DNA of 64,000 nucleotides from Flavobacterium beibuense F44-8 (GTDB lineage: Bacteria; Bacteroidota; Bacteroidia; Flavobacteriales; Flavobacteriaceae). Positions 8,916 to 20,005 of this stretch are shown piece by piece (positions within the stretch are counted from its first letter, which is position 1; each line of letters starts with the position of its first letter). A program made the position numbers and the translations under genes. The notes below the pieces were generated by a model. That model was not told the origin of the DNA and ran no database searches. It saw only the letters and a program-made list of their open reading frames with translations. The stretch spans positions 1 to 64,000 of the forward strand of contig NZ_JRLV01000018.1 of NCBI RefSeq assembly GCF_000769915.1, written 5' to 3'.

Positions 8916-10616
8916 TTAAAACGCTGTACTAAGCGATAGTGAAAAACCGGTACTTTCCGGTACAAAACGACACACACCGCCTACACATACAAGTCCGCCA
9001 CGTTGTCTACCATAGTTAACCGCAAGCCTTGAAGCACCTATGCGGTAAGCACCACCAAAGTTGTAATAATGATTTCTTCTTGACTCATCATCATTACCAT
9101 AATTGATTATATCCCAAACATAGAAGGAATACTTATCGTTAAGGTTAAGCTCTACTGTACCACCTGCCCAGTTTTTAAAATCAGCATCGGCCCACATGTG
9201 CTCACCTTCTACACGAATAGATTTTGACGGAGAGAAGTTATAAGTAGCCTCAGCAGCAACTATATTGGTTTTTACTTTTTCACCTCCCTGTAACCATTGC
9301 TTGTTATAGAATTGGTTAACATAGTAGAAACCAGTATGCCAGTTTTCAGAAAGCTTTTTCTTTACCTCAATATTATAGTCAGAATAGTATTTTTCACCTA
9401 CACCAAAGAATTTGGTATCATAATCTGAAGGAACAAGTCTGTAAGATCCCGGAAGGTTATACCAACTGGAAATATTAACGCCTATGTTAGTACCGTATTT
9501 ACCACCAAGAGCAGTTTCCGGCGCTATGTCATAAAAAATATCAATTTGTCCGCCGGTTTCACCAGCCTTCATGATTTCAGAACCCTGAAAATCTACTTTA
9601 GCCTGAGCCTGATATACATAAATATTAGCCAGGTTAGAGTGATGCTGCTTTGTAAGTGCCGGCACAAAGTTTAATACCTTATCATTAAAGTTTAAACTGG
9701 TTGTCTCGGTAGTTGCTACAGTAGGCTCCCTTTCTGAAAGGAAACTCATGTTTTCAATTCTCCTGAAAGTAGCATCGACACCCAAACCGTTTGCCGAATA
9801 ACCCAGATTAAGTAAAACTGCACTACCCGGTTTGATAAAATCATTATTTATTTTATTCTGTAAGTCAAGTACAGCGTCTTTTTGCTTGTAGTTGTACTCT
9901 CCCGATACATAAAAAGAACCATGAATAAAGTTTACCCTACCGGCAAAAGCGTTGGTAAGCTCATCAAAATTAGGATCGGTTATATACGTTTTCTCATAAC
10001 GACCAACATAAGTAAGCCCTACAGAAAGATCTGACTCTTCAAAAGACAATAACTTATCTAAATTGAAATCAGAGTCAAAACCGTAAATTTTTCCTTTAGC
10101 TACATCAAATCCTGTTCTTTGCTGACCATAAAGAGCCGTTAACCTAACGTTATCACTAGGCCTGTATACAACCCTACCTCCTCTAAGAGCTGTATTAATA
10201 CCTAAAGCTCGGTCTTCCCAAGCCCTTAAAAGTAATCCGCTACCAAACTGCTCGTAAAAATAACCCGCAGTAGCATCAAATTTTTCTGACTTATAGCTTA
10301 AATAGTAGATACCAACATTAGTACCCTTAAACCCCGGATTATAGTTTAACAGTGCATTAGGCTCATAGGCCTCACCCTGCACACCTGCTGTCCAGTTTTT
10401 GTACTGATAGTTTAAATATAGGTAGTTGTTAGACCTGATTGGGTCTTCAGGGTGGTCTATATTTCTTTCCTTATCGTTAAGATACCACTGTGAATTAGAT
10501 TCAAAACTACCATAAAGCTTACCATAATCTTTTTTCTCCTGTTCTGTATCTTCCTGTGCAAACACAGATGTTGTACATAACGATAATGGTAATAAAAGTA
10601 ATAGTGCCTTTTTCAT
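8916..10616 (-). CDS. Outer-membrane beta-barrel protein, DUF6029-like
   Basis: A 566-residue exported protein of unknown function. A signal peptide is clear (cleavage near residue 20, VFA|QED). The rest alternates hydrophobic and aromatic residues in short strands, with many Tyr/Asn/Gly turns, and ends in an aromatic beta strand (FSLSLSTAF), all typical of an outer-membrane barrel. It looks like the Bacteroidetes family DUF6029. Two cysteines near the C-terminus (LVCVGGVCRF) could form a disulphide. It lies 4 nt downstream of the TlpA thioredoxin gene, so the two form an operon; that pairing hints at redox-dependent folding or a shared job, which is inference. Confidence 0.75.
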   Translation of the reverse strand: MKKALLLLLPLSLCTTSVFAQEDTEQEKKDYGKLYGSFESNSQWYLNDKERNIDHPEDPIRSNNYLYLNYQYKNWTAGVQGEAYEPNALLNYNPGFKGTNVGIYYLSYKSEKFDATAGYFYEQFGSGLLLRAWEDRALGINTALRGGRVVYRPSDNVRLTALYGQQRTGFDVAKGKIYGFDSDFNLDKLLSFEESDLSVGLTYVGRYEKTYITDPNFDELTNAFAGRVNFIHGSFYVSGEYNYKQKDAVLDLQNKINNDFIKPGSAVLLNLGYSANGLGVDATFRRIENMSFLSEREPTVATTETTSLNFNDKVLNFVPALTKQHHSNLANIYVYQAQAKVDFQGSEIMKAGETGGQIDIFYDIAPETALGGKYGTNIGVNISSWYNLPGSYRLVPSDYDTKFFGVGEKYYSDYNIEVKKKLSENWHTGFYYVNQFYNKQWLQGGEKVKTNIVAAEATYNFSPSKSIRVEGEHMWADADFKNWAGGTVELNLNDKYSFYVWDIINYGNDDESRRNHYYNFGGAYRIGASRLAVNYGRQRGGLVCVGGVCRFVPESTGFSLSLSTAF

Positions 10617-10620
10617 TAGC

Positions 10621-11100
10621 TTACAGCTCCTTCAGTTTGTTATAAAGTTCTTCTTCTGCTCCCTGGCTGTAACCGTTGTGTACATATACTACTTTTTTGT
10701 TTTTCACAACTACAGTATATGGTACATTTGCAATACCTAAAGCTCTTTTTAAATCCTGATTAGTATCAAGAAGCACCTGATAAGGCCACTTTTTTCCATT
10801 AAGTAACGGTTTTACTCTTTTTTGAGTACGGCTATCATCTACAGATACTGCTACAACTTCCATATTAAGCTCTTTAGACCATGCAGAATATTTTTCATTT
10901 ATAGCATCAAGTTCCTTAATACAAGGTGCACACCAGGTAGCCCAAAACGAAAAGACATAGATTTTATCTTTTTCAGCAAAATCACTCTTTACGTTATAAC
11001 TCTTATTATCAGATGATTTGATTGTCACATTTGGCATTTCCTTTTGGGCATACATAGCTGTACCCGCCAAAAACAAAAATAACATTAGAATCTTTTTCAT
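10621..11100 (-). CDS. TlpA-like periplasmic thiol-disulphide oxidoreductase
   Basis: A 159-residue exported thioredoxin-fold protein. The signal peptide (MKKILMLFLFLAGTAMYA, cleavage before QKE) sends it to the periplasm. The active site is WCAPC (Cys57, Cys60) and the cis-proline loop is NVPYTVVV, as in TlpA/ResA reductases. A longer open frame reaches 11175, but the ATG at 11100 puts the signal peptide at the N-terminus. It is co-transcribed with the DUF6029 barrel (4-nt gap) and divergent from a T9SS-secreted thioredoxin-fold protein at 11417. Confidence 0.9.
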   Translation of the reverse strand: MKKILMLFLFLAGTAMYAQKEMPNVTIKSSDNKSYNVKSDFAEKDKIYVFSFWATWCAPCIKELDAINEKYSAWSKELNMEVVAVSVDDSRTQKRVKPLLNGKKWPYQVLLDTNQDLKRALGIANVPYTVVVKNKKVVYVHNGYSQGAEEELYNKLKEL

Positions 11101-11416
11101 TTGTGTTTCAGTTTTATTAATTACAGTTTTCCAGTTAGGTCGCAATATTAAAAATTTTTTAACAGTAATCATCACTTTTTTTCTTAAAAAAATTATCCAG
11201 AAACCTATCGAATTAGTAGAGAAATAGGCTGATTAGTAAACTTTTAGTATTAATTTTACTACTTTATCATAAAAAATCGTTCCAAACGCAACATTTTTTA
11301 TATTTTTTTTTTGACATAAGATTTTTTTATATACTTTCGGAAAAAATTTTTTTATTATTTTTTTGTTAAAACTTATTTATTTAAAGAAAACTCTAACTTA
11401 AAACTACCATTTTTCT
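11101..11416. other. Divergent intergenic region, very AT-rich
   Basis: This 316-bp stretch separates tlpA from the T9SS thioredoxin gene. It has long T-runs and one candidate promoter for the plus strand (11310-11339). No RNA gene or further ORF was recognised. Confidence 0.6.
11310..11339 (+). promoter_or_regulatory. Candidate promoter of the T9SS thioredoxin gene
   Basis: TTTG (11310-11313), an 18-nt spacer and TACTTTCG (11332-11339) match the Bacteroidetes consensus at all but one fixed position. The leader would be about 70 nt. Confidence 0.45.
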
Positions 11417-12904
11417 ATGAAAAAATTATTACTTTTAGGGTTAATGCTAATAGGCGGTCTTACTGCAAATGCACAGGAAGCAGGTTTACCTGACGGAACT
11501 GTTGCTCCGGATTTCACCGCTGAAGACATTAACGGAAACACTCACACCCTTTCTACGTACTTAGAAGAAGGAAAAACAGTTATCCTATACATCTCTGCTA
11601 CATGGTGTAGTCCTTGCTGGCAATTCCACAACACGCACTATCTTGCAGATTTATATGAATCTTACGGACCAGGCGGATCTGATGAAGTTGTTATATTATA
11701 TGTAGAAGGAGACCCATCTACTACTCTAGCTGACATTCAGGGAACAGGATCTAACACTTGGGGTGACTGGACAAAAGGAAGCCCTTTCCCAATACTTGAT
11801 AATGCACAGATAGCTGATGATTATGAAATTGGTTTCTTCCCAACATTATACATGATTTGTTCTGAAACGGGTACTACAAAACAAATAGACAGAAATGATC
11901 CTGCCGGTTTTGTTGAAACTATCGAAGCAACTTGTGGTGGTACACTTACAGGTGTTCCAAGCCGCGCTACCGCACGTGGTATTGACAGAAGATTTTGTTC
12001 AAACGTAGGTGAAGCTAGTGCTATTATCCGTAACCTAGGTACAGAAGATATTACCACTGGTACTGTAGTTCTTAAAGAAAATGGTTCTGTAGTTGCTACT
12101 GCAACTTATACTGGTGAGGCTATTGCTCAGTTTAGCAATGGAGTAGTTACTTTTGATGAGTATGAGTTTGACGCTAACGCTGATTATACTGTAGAAATTA
12201 CTCAGTACAATGAAGTTACAGGTGGTGACGATGAATTACTTTCAGCTGAAGCTGCTTTTACTTTAAACGCTGCTGATGAAAACCTATCTGGTATAAACAT
12301 TAAAGTTGAGATTCATACTGACTTCTATCCTGGCGAAATGTCTTGGAATCTGTTAAACAGTGCCGGTGATGTAGTTGCTAGTGGTGGTCCTTACCAGCCA
12401 GGTAACGAAGATGAGTACGGTGGTGGTGGTCCAGATGCTCTTACTGTTAAAACGGAGTACTTCACATTATCAGAAGACATCGACTGTTACTCAATCGAAT
12501 TACTTGATTCATTTGGTGACGGATGGTCTGCTTACAATCAAGGTACCTTTGTTGGTATAAAAATATTCACTGGTTCTCAAAGCGTATTTGAAGCTGCGGT
12601 AGGTAACTTTGGCCCTCGTGCTTATGGAGAAACTATCTTCAAAACTACAGGTCAACTTGATAACCCTTCATTCCAAACTGCTAAGTTTGCTGTTTATCCA
12701 AACCCAACTTCAGGTATTCTAAACTTTACAACAGAAGAAACTGTTAATGTAACTGTAGTAGACCTGTCTGGTAAAGTTGTATTCACAGCTAACAATATCA
12801 ATGATGGTGATTCTATCAACCTAAACTCTCTTCAAACAGGTATGTACATCGCTAAAATTAATGGTGAAACTACTGAAAGAGTTGAGAAAATTGTAATCAA
12901 GTAA
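11417..12904 (+). CDS. T9SS-secreted thioredoxin-fold protein
   Basis: A 495-residue protein with a signal peptide (cleavage near ANA|QEA, residue 19), then a thioredoxin/AhpC-like domain with ATWCSPC (Cys64, Cys67) at about residues 25-170. A middle region of beta-sandwich type follows: one part reads SAIIRNLGTEDITTGTVVL, and a second, with DSFGDGWSAYNQG, resembles domains common in Bacteroidetes secreted proteins. Residues about 423-495 form a type A T9SS sorting domain (FAVYPNPTSG to MYIAKI and a basic end). It would therefore be exported across the outer membrane and attached to the surface or released. A disulphide-active protein outside the cell is unusual; substrate unknown. It leads a group of three co-oriented genes. 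Confidence 0.85.
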   Translation: MKKLLLLGLMLIGGLTANAQEAGLPDGTVAPDFTAEDINGNTHTLSTYLEEGKTVILYISATWCSPCWQFHNTHYLADLYESYGPGGSDEVVILYVEGDPSTTLADIQGTGSNTWGDWTKGSPFPILDNAQIADDYEIGFFPTLYMICSETGTTKQIDRNDPAGFVETIEATCGGTLTGVPSRATARGIDRRFCSNVGEASAIIRNLGTEDITTGTVVLKENGSVVATATYTGEAIAQFSNGVVTFDEYEFDANADYTVEITQYNEVTGGDDELLSAEAAFTLNAADENLSGINIKVEIHTDFYPGEMSWNLLNSAGDVVASGGPYQPGNEDEYGGGGPDALTVKTEYFTLSEDIDCYSIELLDSFGDGWSAYNQGTFVGIKIFTGSQSVFEAAVGNFGPRAYGETIFKTTGQLDNPSFQTAKFAVYPNPTSGILNFTTEETVNVTVVDLSGKVVFTANNINDGDSINLNSLQTGMYIAKINGETTERVEKIVIK

Positions 12905-12934
12905 TTTATTACAATATAATATCCTTACAGAAAA

Positions 12935-12971
12935 GCTATCGGTAATTGTAAAAGATTACCGATAGCATTTT
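12935..12971 (+). terminator. Intrinsic terminator
   Basis: Perfect 12-bp arms GCTATCGGTAAT (12935-12946) and ATTACCGATAGC (12955-12966) with an 8-nt loop, followed by ATTTTTG. It separates the 11417 and 13017 genes, so the latter needs read-through or its own promoter. Confidence 0.8.
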
Positions 12972-13016
12972 TGCTTAAATAGCACACAATACACACTAAA
13001 TGTTAAAAAAAATACC

Positions 13017-13784
13017 ATGAAAAAAATTATTCTTTTTGCCGGGCTTCTATTTTGCTCGTTAACAAATGCACAGGAAATTGTATCTGTAGTAAATGATGGA
13101 GTAGAAATCGAAGACGGACAGGTTTTCACTTTCAATCAAACACACACATTACAGGTTCCTAGAGAAGTAAAGGTTAAGGTAACTAACTTAACAGATGCCA
13201 ACATTAACCTGAAAATGAGAATGGAGTCTATTACTAATAATAGTGAAGGACAAAACGTACAGTTTTGCTTTGCAGAGTTTTGCTACTTTGATATTCAAGA
13301 AGGAACAACTGTTCCTGCAGCGGTAGGTCAAACCCCAGAGGGTTACATAACATTAGCTCCGGGAGCATCTAACCCTAATGGAGACCACTTTGCCAATGGT
13401 TACACCGGCGATACTCAAGGTGAGCCTGTAGAATACACTATAGCTCTTGTACAGGTTGATGCCGAAGGAACTCAAATAGGTGAGCCTCTACGTACTTTTA
13501 CTTATAAATATGATGCAAACGCAATGAGTGTAGATGATTTCAACTCGCTACAAAACATGGGTATTGCTTTAAATAACACTATAGTAAAAGAAGAGCTTAA
13601 CCTAAACTCAGCATACAATGCTACTATGCAGATTTATGCTATTAACGGACAGTTAGTTAAAACTGCCGAAATCAGAACAGGAGCTCAGTCTCTTAATTTA
13701 TCTGACCTAAACGCAGCAGTTTATATTGCTAAGTTTACAACTGAAGAAAACAAAACAGCCCAAATAAGAATTGTAAAAAACTAA
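13017..13784 (+). CDS. Secreted protein with degenerate T9SS-type C-terminal domain
   Basis: A 255-residue exported protein, function unknown. The signal peptide ends near TNA|QEI (residue 18). The body is an immunoglobulin-like beta region with two close cysteines, Cys84 and Cys89 in QFCFAEFCYF. The last 75 residues follow the type A sorting-domain pattern (MQIYAINGQLVKTAEI, AVYIAKFTTE, QIRIVKN) but lack the usual YPNP start. Its position between two thioredoxin-fold genes makes it a candidate substrate or partner of that system; this is inference. Confidence 0.7.
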   Translation: MKKIILFAGLLFCSLTNAQEIVSVVNDGVEIEDGQVFTFNQTHTLQVPREVKVKVTNLTDANINLKMRMESITNNSEGQNVQFCFAEFCYFDIQEGTTVPAAVGQTPEGYITLAPGASNPNGDHFANGYTGDTQGEPVEYTIALVQVDAEGTQIGEPLRTFTYKYDANAMSVDDFNSLQNMGIALNNTIVKEELNLNSAYNATMQIYAINGQLVKTAEIRTGAQSLNLSDLNAAVYIAKFTTEENKTAQIRIVKN

Positions 13785-13817
13785 TTTGAGAAGATATTCT
13801 CTGCTAATTTTTGCATA

Positions 13818-14879
13818 ATGAAACGTTTTATACTACTTTTTGCCTTTATTTCAGCACTGCTTTCATCGTGCTCGTCAGACTATACTATTCTAAAATCTGT
13901 AGGGTCTGTTATATTAAAACCAGACAGCTCAGTAAAACTGATTGATGGTACAATAACTTTCACAGTAAGCAGTGTAACCAATAACGAAAGTGAAGACATT
14001 ACCCAAGAGGCCGTTATTTATATAGATGGTGAACCTATCACAGGTAATACCTTTTCTTCTGCCACAGTGGGTACTTTTGAGGCCAAAGCCATATATGCAG
14101 GCTTGGAGTCAGACCCTGTAGTCCTTACCTTTCATGACGGTACTGAAATAAACTTTGAAAAAAGAGTACTTATTGAAGACTATACAGGTACATGGTGCGG
14201 GTACTGCCCAAGGGTAGCACACGCTATTGAACTGCTAAAGGAAGAAACAGATAACGCTGTAGCAGTAGCCATACACAGGCCAACTTCAAACGAAGCCAGC
14301 CTGAACTACGATCCATATAACTACGACGCATCTGAGCTGGAAGCTTTGCTAAGCACTGTAGGTTACCCTAAAGGTTACCTTAACAGAATGACTTTATGGC
14401 AAAGCCCTGAACCAAACAACCTAAGTCAGGCTGTAGGTCTTACACAAGGACTAAACCCAAAACTGGGTATAGCAATAACATCAGTTGTTGAGGAAACTAC
14501 TATAAACCTTGATGTAAACGTTAAATTTGGTAAAGATTTTACAGGAAGCGGAATCAAACTAGTGGTATATGTACTTGAAAACGGTTTAATATACGATCAG
14601 GTAAACTATACCTCTTATTATGGCGGTGACCACATAGTACACGGTTTTGAGCATAACCATGTGCTTAGGGAGTGCCTTACACCTCTTTTAGGTGAGGCAG
14701 TTACCGGAGACATGACTATTGCCAATACTTTTACAAAATCATTTAATGTACCTGTACCTGCAAATGTAGAAAATGCAGCAAATCTTGAGTTTGTGGCATT
14801 TGTAACAGATGCCGATGGTAATGCTCTAAATGTTAGAAGCAATCACCCGGGTGAAGATCAGGTATTTGAAGAATTATAA
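13818..14879 (+). CDS. Omp28-related lipoprotein with thioredoxin-like motif
   Basis: A 353-residue lipoprotein (lipobox ending at Cys18 in LLSSCSSD). After an Ig-like region (about 30-108) comes an Omp28-type thioredoxin-like domain with YTGTWCGYCPR, giving active-site Cys127 and Cys130, then AVAIHRP and a TVGYPKGYLNR segment in the place of the cis-proline loop. The C-terminal third is a beta-rich domain. Omp28 proteins are outer-membrane lipoproteins known from Porphyromonas and relatives. It follows the 13017 gene after 33 nt, with a strong terminator behind it, so the two are probably co-transcribed. Confidence 0.85.
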   Translation: MKRFILLFAFISALLSSCSSDYTILKSVGSVILKPDSSVKLIDGTITFTVSSVTNNESEDITQEAVIYIDGEPITGNTFSSATVGTFEAKAIYAGLESDPVVLTFHDGTEINFEKRVLIEDYTGTWCGYCPRVAHAIELLKEETDNAVAVAIHRPTSNEASLNYDPYNYDASELEALLSTVGYPKGYLNRMTLWQSPEPNNLSQAVGLTQGLNPKLGIAITSVVEETTINLDVNVKFGKDFTGSGIKLVVYVLENGLIYDQVNYTSYYGGDHIVHGFEHNHVLRECLTPLLGEAVTGDMTIANTFTKSFNVPVPANVENAANLEFVAFVTDADGNALNVRSNHPGEDQVFEEL

Positions 14880-14897
14880 AAAATAATTTATATTTTT

Positions 14898-14923
14898 AAG
14901 CCTCCCCTACGGGAGGCTTTTTT
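14898..14923 (+). terminator. Intrinsic terminator closing the thiol cluster
   Basis: AAGCCTCCC / GGGAGGCTT stem with a CTAC loop, followed by a T-run to 14923. The next start codon lies only 14 nt further, so that gene's promoter must overlap this hairpin or lie before it. Confidence 0.85.
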
Positions 14924-14936
14924 ATTTCTGCCCATT

Positions 14937-15917
14937 ATGAACAGACGTCATTTTATATCATCTACAGGTAAAGCTGCACTGGCTACAGGAGTACTGTCGG
15001 GACTTTCTAACACCATTTTAGAAAGCCTGTTAACAAATAACAGTAATAAACCTTTCTTTAAATTATCACTGGCACAATGGTCGCTACACAAGGCCATACT
15101 GGAAACCAAAACGCTTTCCAATCTCGACTTTGCAAAAAAAGCTAAACAACTGGGATTTGATGGTATTGAATATGTATCGCAACTATATAAACTGGATGAG
15201 TCTAACCAAAGTGCTTCCCTTAAAAAGCTGGTAAAGGAACTTAAACTGAGAAGCAGTGATGTGGGAATTAAAAACGTACTTATAATGGTAGATAATGAAG
15301 GTGAACTTGCCGCTGCCAATAAAAAAGATCGTGATGAAGCCATTGCAAAGCATTCCAAATGGGTGGATGCAGCCTCCGAACTGGAATGCCACTCGATAAG
15401 GGTTAATCTTTTTGGTACAGGTACAGAGCAGGATTTTAACCTATGGCTGGAAGCCTCGGTAGACGGATTGAGTCGACTATCTCAATATGCAGCAAAAAGC
15501 AACATTAACGTGATTGTTGAAAATCATGGCGGATTATCATCCGATAGTGAAAAACTAACTCAGGTAATACAGGTCATAAACCATCGCAACTGCGGAATAC
15601 TGCCTGATTTTGGAAACTTTTGTGTAAAAAGGCAGGGTGGTGAACGCTGGGGAACTCCATGCATCGAAGAGTATGACCGTTACAAAGGCATGCTGGAAAT
15701 GATGCCTTTTGCACATGGTGTTAGCGCTAAATCATACGACTTTGACAAAAAGGGTAATGAAACTACTATTGATTACTATAAAATGCTTCAAATAGTAAAA
15801 AATGCAAAGTACAATGGTTTTATAGGTGTGGAATATGAAGGAAACCGATTAACCGAAGAAGAAGGCATTCTTGCTACTAAATCACTACTATTAAAAGCGG
15901 CAAATCAGTTAAAATAG
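14937..15917 (+). CDS. Tat-exported sugar phosphate isomerase/epimerase-like TIM-barrel protein
   Basis: A 326-residue member of the xylose isomerase-like TIM-barrel (AP endonuclease 2) superfamily. The N-terminus MNRRHFISSTGKAALATG is a twin-arginine signal, so the folded protein, possibly with a bound metal, is exported. The barrel starts LSLAQWSLHKA and includes GFDGIEYVSQLY, VIVENHGG and GILPDFGNF (probable metal ligands Glu, Asp and His) and FIGVEYEG near the end. It overlaps the convergent DUF1080 gene by 13 nt. Related pairs in Bacteroides act on 3-keto-glycosides, so an isomerase, epimerase or lyase role on keto-sugars is possible. The start follows directly after a terminator. Confidence 0.82.
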   Translation: MNRRHFISSTGKAALATGVLSGLSNTILESLLTNNSNKPFFKLSLAQWSLHKAILETKTLSNLDFAKKAKQLGFDGIEYVSQLYKLDESNQSASLKKLVKELKLRSSDVGIKNVLIMVDNEGELAAANKKDRDEAIAKHSKWVDAASELECHSIRVNLFGTGTEQDFNLWLEASVDGLSRLSQYAAKSNINVIVENHGGLSSDSEKLTQVIQVINHRNCGILPDFGNFCVKRQGGERWGTPCIEEYDRYKGMLEMMPFAHGVSAKSYDFDKKGNETTIDYYKMLQIVKNAKYNGFIGVEYEGNRLTEEEGILATKSLLLKAANQLK

Positions 15918-16801
15918 GCTGTATATTCTTCTGGTAATGCCTCAATATTTTTGATTTTCACATCTTTAAAATAAGCCTCGGCTGCCTCGCTTTGTAGCTG
16001 TATTTTTCCTTTTGTAAGCGGGTAGTTTTTACCTTCTTCCACATAGCGGGAATTTTGAAGCACCATCACTACCTTTCCGTTTACAATGTGAAGGCTTTTA
16101 TCGCCAAAGCATATTAGTTCGAGTTGGGTCCACTCCCCCTGCTTACTTTCATTATCAACACTCCTAAGGCAAAATCCGCCATACTTCGATCCGGTTCCTA
16201 TAGGCAAAAAAGGTTGTTCATGTCCGGCAACGGCGTTCATCATCCCTTCGGGTAAAAAAGCTCTGATATCAATAGCCGCATTAGCTATGTTCCAGTAATC
16301 GCCCATATGTCCTTCCATAATCTGGAATTCCTGCGAAAGCATCCAGGCACGCCAGTAGTCCTTACCACTTTCCCCTACCGAATGGTATAAAATTCCGGTA
16401 TCTTTAAGTTTGTCTTCACGGGGAATCCACTTCTTATCACCCCACTTCACTTTGACTTTTAAATGATAGTTTGCAAACTCCTCTTTGGTAAATACACAGC
16501 CATAACGCTCACCACTCACTTTTAAAACAGGTTCTCCGTTTTCCTCAATCATAGTAAATACACCTTCAGGGTCATTATCATAACCCAGTGGTTTAATAGC
16601 GTTACCAAGGCTGTCGGCAGGTATACTTCCGTTATAATCTGTAGTGTGTTTATAACTAAGGTATTTCCCCCATTGGGACATGTTATTATCCAACAGGTAT
16701 TTCCAGTCCTGTTCTTCTTCCTGCTCCTGTTTATCCTGTTTACATCCGGTAAGGAAAATCGCTACTAATAAAAATAACGAGGCAATAGTTGTTTTAAACA
16801 T
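15905..16801 (-). CDS. DUF1080 lipoprotein (3-keto-disaccharide hydrolase-like)
   Basis: A 298-residue lipoprotein (lipobox LTGC, Cys20) with a concanavalin-like beta-jelly-roll fold of the DUF1080 family. Typical blocks are the strand YHLKVKVKWGDKKW, DTGILYHSVG, FQIMEGHMGDYW, WTQLELICFGD, HIVNGKVVMVLQNSR and GKIQLQSEAAEAYFKDVKIK. Members of this family have been reported to cleave 3-keto-glycosides. It is convergent with, and overlaps by 13 nt, the Tat-exported TIM-barrel gene. Location would be the periplasm or outer membrane. The specific substrate is unknown. Confidence 0.82.
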   Translation of the reverse strand: MFKTTIASLFLLVAIFLTGCKQDKQEQEEEQDWKYLLDNNMSQWGKYLSYKHTTDYNGSIPADSLGNAIKPLGYDNDPEGVFTMIEENGEPVLKVSGERYGCVFTKEEFANYHLKVKVKWGDKKWIPREDKLKDTGILYHSVGESGKDYWRAWMLSQEFQIMEGHMGDYWNIANAAIDIRAFLPEGMMNAVAGHEQPFLPIGTGSKYGGFCLRSVDNESKQGEWTQLELICFGDKSLHIVNGKVVMVLQNSRYVEEGKNYPLTKGKIQLQSEAAEAYFKDVKIKNIEALPEEYTAYFN

Positions 16802-16935
16802 GTAAGATTGATTTTACAAACCGCGAAATATACTCTTTATTTTTTAAATGGGCTATGCTAAAACCGTCATATACTAATACTTAATTTGCAAATCGTGTGC
16901 ATAACGCTTACTTTTATGGCTTCATTATATTTGTT

Positions 16936-17136
16936 ATGCGTTACGTAATAGCTTTTTTCTTTCCGTGGCTTTCCCTGTTCTTTCAGGGTAAAATCCTTTC
17001 GGGTATAATATGCCTTATCTTACAGCTTACCATAATAGGCTGGCTGCCTGCTTTTATATGGGCTTTCACCTCTTTAAACAGGATGTATGCCGACAGAAGG
17101 ACACGCAAAATTATAGCGGCTATGCCAAAACGGTAA
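16936..17136 (+). CDS. YqaE/Pmp3 family small membrane protein
   Basis: A 66-residue protein of two hydrophobic segments with the Pmp3 arrangement: FFPWLSLFFQGK, then CLILQLTIIGWLPAFIWAF, and a basic tail (DRRTRKIIAAMPKR). Family members are stress-associated inner-membrane proteolipids of unclear mechanism. An upstream in-frame GTG would add 13 residues; the ATG at 16936 gives the canonical family N-terminus and was chosen. Confidence 0.8.
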   Translation: MRYVIAFFFPWLSLFFQGKILSGIICLILQLTIIGWLPAFIWAFTSLNRMYADRRTRKIIAAMPKR

Positions 17137-17183
17137 ACCCCGATATTATCCCCTTACCTCAGGGATCAATATATATTCTTTAA

Positions 17184-19349
<2,166 letters not shown>

Positions 19350-19366
19350 GACTGTTTTATTTATAC

Positions 19367-19397
19367 AAAAAGCCCTTCCATAGAGGAAGGGCTTTTT
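19367..19397. terminator. Bidirectional terminator between GH97 and the anti-sigma candidate
   Basis: AAAAAGCCCTTCC and GGAAGGGCTTTTT arms around a short loop, with A and T runs on the two sides; it lies between convergent genes. Confidence 0.85.
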
Positions 19398-19399
19398 TG

Positions 19400-20005
19400 T
19401 TATTCTTCTTTTAATTCATCTATAACTTTTCTTATCTCTTTGGCATACTTACCATAAAAATAATGTACCCATACCTCTAGCATAACCCCCATCATTAAAA
19501 CAGAAACCACTATAACAATAAACATTGTTATTATAAATGAATCACTTAAATTGTTGATATCAATACCCTGTTCCTTATAAAACAGAAGCCCCACTAAAAA
19601 GAGCACCAAAAACGGAGTTATGGCAAAACCGAAGGTTTTGTAAATTTCCATATTGAGGCGAATATCAAAATAAGTTTCATATAAGCTATCTTTAGTTCTA
19701 AGATCGGTTTTGTTTATCCTTTTATAAAACATATATAACTTTACCAGATAATAAATACTTACTGCCGTAAAAAGGCTGTATATCAAATAAAATAAGAAAA
19801 AAGTTTCTTTTGGAAAATCATAGAGAAGGGGTGTAAAAGCCACAAAAACAATAGCAATTATCTGATAGATAAATTCCTTTTTTAAATTCTTCCTGATTTT
19901 GTCCAGTGGCGTATTTGCCGACTGTATTTTCTTTAAGTTGTCGGGCATTACTACCTTATCGGTTTTTTGATTATCCCAAGCCGATTGTATATCGTTAAAA
20001 TCCAT
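19400..20005 (-). CDS. Membrane protein coupled to ECF sigma factor; possible anti-sigma factor
   Basis: A 201-residue protein. The first 45 residues are soluble and charged (MDFNDIQSAWDNQKTDK, then a basic stretch), followed by about four hydrophobic segments (near 46-66, 68-92, 123-144, 155-178) and a charged tail. Its start overlaps the end of the sigma factor gene by 11 nt, the usual arrangement for a sigma/anti-sigma pair, and a cytoplasmic N-terminal segment ahead of membrane helices fits that role. No classical zinc-binding anti-sigma motif (HxxxCxxC) is present, so the function is inferred from position only. Confidence 0.6.
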   Translation of the reverse strand: MDFNDIQSAWDNQKTDKVVMPDNLKKIQSANTPLDKIRKNLKKEFIYQIIAIVFVAFTPLLYDFPKETFFLFYLIYSLFTAVSIYYLVKLYMFYKRINKTDLRTKDSLYETYFDIRLNMEIYKTFGFAITPFLVLFLVGLLFYKEQGIDINNLSDSFIITMFIVIVVSVLMMGVMLEVWVHYFYGKYAKEIRKVIDELKEE

